From contig JAKSLB010000006.1 of NCBI GenBank assembly GCA_024401435.1, forward strand, positions 84,369 to 148,368: DNA of 64,000 nt, given 5' to 3'. Each line of letters begins with the position of its first letter. Position 1 is the first letter of the stretch. Source of the stretch: Paludibacteraceae bacterium. GTDB lineage: Bacteria > Bacteroidota > Bacteroidia > Bacteroidales > Paludibacteraceae. The translations under genes were made by a program, and so were the position numbers. Below are positions 62,887-64,000 of the stretch, piece by piece. Below the pieces are notes generated by a model. That model did not search any database and had not been told where the DNA came from. It saw only the letters and a program-made list of their open reading frames with translations.

Positions 62887-63380
62887 ATGTAATAAAAATA
62901 TTTCATGGAAGTCTTGAATGCGTGTCATCTCCCGAAATTCGTCAACCTAATCGTACGTTAGACTACGGATGTGGATTTTATACTACAACAAGTTTTACCC
63001 AGGCGCAAGATTGGGTTGAACGTCACAGAAAGGACACTCAAAAGCCTAAAAGTGGTTTTGTAAATGTCTATGAAATAGATGTTGACTTTGTAAAAAACAA
63101 TAATTGCCTTTGGTTTGATGGACCTACTGAGGAATGGGTTGATTTTGTGTATAGTAATCGAAACAATCGTAATTTCAAACACAATTATGATTTCGTTTAT
63201 GGCCCTGTGGCCAATGACCGTGTATATGCAGCGTTTACTCTCTATGAGTCTGGTCTTATAAATAAGCAAGAGCTTATAAGGGAACTAAAAACATATTCTC
63301 TTATAGACCAACTGCTTATGCATACACCAGAATCTCTAAAACATGTTTCATTTGTTGAATCAATAGAGATCCCGTTATGA
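62883..63380 (+). CDS. DUF3990 protein, ADP-ribosyltransferase-like
   Basis: 165 residues, no signal peptide. Residues His8-Gly-Ser, Tyr33 in LDYGCGFYTTTSFTQAQDW and Glu83/Glu84 in TEEWVDF are spaced like the H-Y-E triad of diphtheria-toxin-type ADP-ribosyltransferases (toxin: HGT, then GFYSTD, then a catalytic Glu). A conserved GPVANDRVYAAF segment follows at 107-118. This matches DUF3990, a family placed in the ADP-ribosyl fold group. It would modify a host macromolecule with NAD, but activity is untested. Start and stop each overlap a neighbour by 4 bases. Confidence 0.85.
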   Translation: MNVIKIFHGSLECVSSPEIRQPNRTLDYGCGFYTTTSFTQAQDWVERHRKDTQKPKSGFVNVYEIDVDFVKNNNCLWFDGPTEEWVDFVYSNRNNRNFKHNYDFVYGPVANDRVYAAFTLYESGLINKQELIRELKTYSLIDQLLMHTPESLKHVSFVESIEIPL

Positions 63381-63592
63381 ATTTGAATATCACACAAGAA
63401 AATTTGCATCTTCTTTTGCCAGGAAAAGTAACAGCACTTGCCCGTTTTTATGCAGAAGACAATAAATGCTCTATGCTTGAAGCAATTCGGTATATTTATG
63501 ATTCTCCATTTTATACATTACTCGCCAAGGAAAGTACAAAATATTGGAATCTTGGTGCAGTTGCTCTTTATGAAATGTTCGTAGAAAAGTAA
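63377..63592 (+). CDS. Small DUF3791-like protein
   Basis: 71 residues, helical, no signal. The pattern TALARFYAEDNKCSMLEAIRYIY followed by SPFYTLLAKESTKYWNLGAVALYEM resembles small proteins encoded next to DUF3990; whether it belongs formally to DUF3791 I cannot confirm. The ATG overlaps the DUF3990 stop by 4 bases, so the three genes are translationally coupled. Confidence 0.7.
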   Translation: MNLNITQENLHLLLPGKVTALARFYAEDNKCSMLEAIRYIYDSPFYTLLAKESTKYWNLGAVALYEMFVEK

Positions 63593-63673
63593 GAAAAATT
63601 TCCATTTTCACAACAAAATTTCTTTGGAAAATTTTTTAATTTTGTCGAAAGTTCCCGCCAAAGCAATTTTAGC

Positions 63674-63712
63674 GGTTGGGTGGACTAACCTATAGAAAGG
63701 TGTCATCAACGG
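63674..63712 (+). repeat. Degenerate third copy of the 45-bp repeat
   Basis: Begins GGTTGG and ends AAAGGTGTCATCAACGG, matching the last 16 bases of the perfect copies at 15 positions. The middle differs but can form GGTT/AACC. As with copy 1, an ATG follows directly. Confidence 0.65.
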
Positions 63713-63802
63713 ATGAAAAGATATTTGCGACGGTGTCGCAAATATTTGAAAAAGGTTCTTTTTAAGAATCGTATTTCGCTCTTGAAATTGTCCAATCAGT
63801 GA
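63713..63802 (+). CDS. Possible 29-residue cationic peptide
   Basis: An ATG-started frame begins MKRYLRRCRKYLKKVLFKNR and ends LKLSNQ. It has eleven Lys/Arg and no acidic residue, with an alternating hydrophobic pattern compatible with an amphipathic helix. It follows the degenerate repeat, but a perfect hairpin (63721-63745) occupies its early codons, so it may be a by-product of that structure. Weakly supported. Confidence 0.3.
   Translation: MKRYLRRCRKYLKKVLFKNRISLLKLSNQ
63721..63745. repeat. Perfect 11-bp inverted repeat
   Basis: ATATTTGCGAC and GTCGCAAATAT around a 3-base loop. No T-run follows, so it is not a standard terminator. Confidence 0.8.
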
Positions 63803-63813
63803 ATGGACAATTT
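63785..63813. repeat. Perfect 10-bp inverted repeat
   Basis: AAATTGTCCA and TGGACAATTT around a 9-base loop, with TTTGAAAAT following. Confidence 0.75.
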
Positions 63814-63939
63814 TGAAAATAGATATGTAATTTTGTAATTATATAAACGCCCATGCTCCCATGGCGTAAACCGACGACAAACCGAGAGCAATCAAGCTTG
63901 CTTGAATTGCCGAGGTGCGAAGGAGGTAGACCGAAGGTC

Positions 63940-63984
63940 AAAAAGGTTGGAGCAACGACATAAATAAAAGGCGTCATCAACGCT
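63940..63984 (+). repeat. 45-bp direct repeat, copy 2
   Basis: Identical over all 45 bases to 62599-62643. It is followed by TTG rather than ATG and then by the window edge. Confidence 0.95.
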
Positions 63985-64000
63985 TTGTTCTTGGTAATTC

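Larger units (their letters stand above)
63593..64000. other. Repeat- and hairpin-rich right end of the window
   Basis: About 410 bases beyond the module, with no conventional gene. It contains a degenerate copy of the 45-bp repeat (63674-63712), a 29-codon cationic ORF (63713-63802), perfect hairpins at 63721-63745 and 63785-63813, a relatively GC-rich stretch (about 63850-63940), and the second 45-bp repeat (63940-63984). After that repeat the sequence reads TTG and continues past the edge, so a further gene may start there. Confidence 0.5.

Noticed and set aside
63762-63980. Minus-strand frame of 72 codons at the right end
   Set aside because: It covers hairpins and the second 45-bp repeat and has no recognisable domain; more likely read-through of repeat DNA.
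62599-63984. Integron attC or CRISPR repeat interpretation of the 45-bp repeats
   Set aside because: Core sites GTTRRRY/RYYYAAC do not fit, and only two perfect copies lie 1.3 kb apart with genes between them.

Overview
The window is AT-rich chromosomal DNA from a member of the Bacteroidales (Bacteroidota). The evidence is: hybrid two-component regulators of the Bacteroidetes type, Bacteroidetes-style -7 promoter boxes (TAnnTTTG) ahead of most transcription units, weak or absent Shine-Dalgarno sequences, type IX secretion (T9SS) sorting domains, a DUF3276/PUR-alpha-like protein, DUF4837, a bactofilin and an alpha-oxoamine synthase of the sphingolipid type. The genus cannot be fixed from the sequence alone. 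No rRNA, tRNA, CRISPR array, transposase or prophage was seen. Nearly all of the window is core chromosome; the last 1.5 kb is accessory-looking.

Layout. 1-8 kb: two hybrid histidine kinase/AraC regulators (the first cut by the window edge) flank a Tat-exported aldo/keto reductase lipoprotein with two 4Fe-4S motifs and a DUF1893 tail. 8-11.5 kb: a structured non-coding stretch, then an NAD salvage pair (pncB and a NadE-nicotinamidase fusion) and a 283-bp segment bounded by 17-bp inverted repeats. 11.6-15 kb: hisG-hisD-hisC with a histidine-rich leader peptide and an attenuator. 15-17 kb: a secreted GH16 glucanase. 17-26 kb: coaX, an outer membrane protein, a TPR protein, lptC, a PpiD/SurA-like foldase, rlmN, a DUF4837 lipoprotein and pdxA. 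26-30 kb: a large secreted LTD/CotH protein and a secreted SNase-like nuclease. 30-34.6 kb: a sigma-54 activator, lptE, a hypothetical gene, secG, a TPM-domain protein and LemA. 34.8-39 kb: guanine deaminase, the alpha-oxoamine synthase and PBP1A. 39-43.5 kb: a Yip1 protein, smpB, a double ABC ATPase, a small secreted protein, a DUF151 nuclease, rplU and rpmA. 43.6-49.5 kb: two tandem TPR paralogues (the second with a TonB C-terminal domain), a DUF3276 protein, a bactofilin and pheS. 49.6-55 kb: a LytS/LytTR pair, a TolC-type protein, dihydroorotase and a dolichol-phosphate-mannose-synthase-like transferase. 55-62.5 kb: mfd, a 54-residue ferredoxin, a glycosyltransferase, a flippase and a His-rich CobW GTPase.

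The right end (62.5-64 kb) holds a three-gene module: a DUF3791-type protein, a DUF3990-type protein with ADP-ribosyltransferase-like motifs, and a second small DUF3791-like protein, with overlapping ends. A perfect 45-bp repeat abuts its start codon and recurs 1.34 kb downstream. A degenerate third copy precedes a tiny cationic ORF. This is the best candidate here for an undescribed system.

Genes that plausibly work together: pncB with nadE-pncA (nicotinamide to nicotinate mononucleotide, and final NAD synthesis); hisGDC; lptC and lptE (LPS export) with the foldase and SecG (envelope biogenesis); rplU with rpmA; the LytS/LytTR pair. Coding starts were moved where a promoter, Shine-Dalgarno site or signal peptide showed that the longest reading frame is too long.
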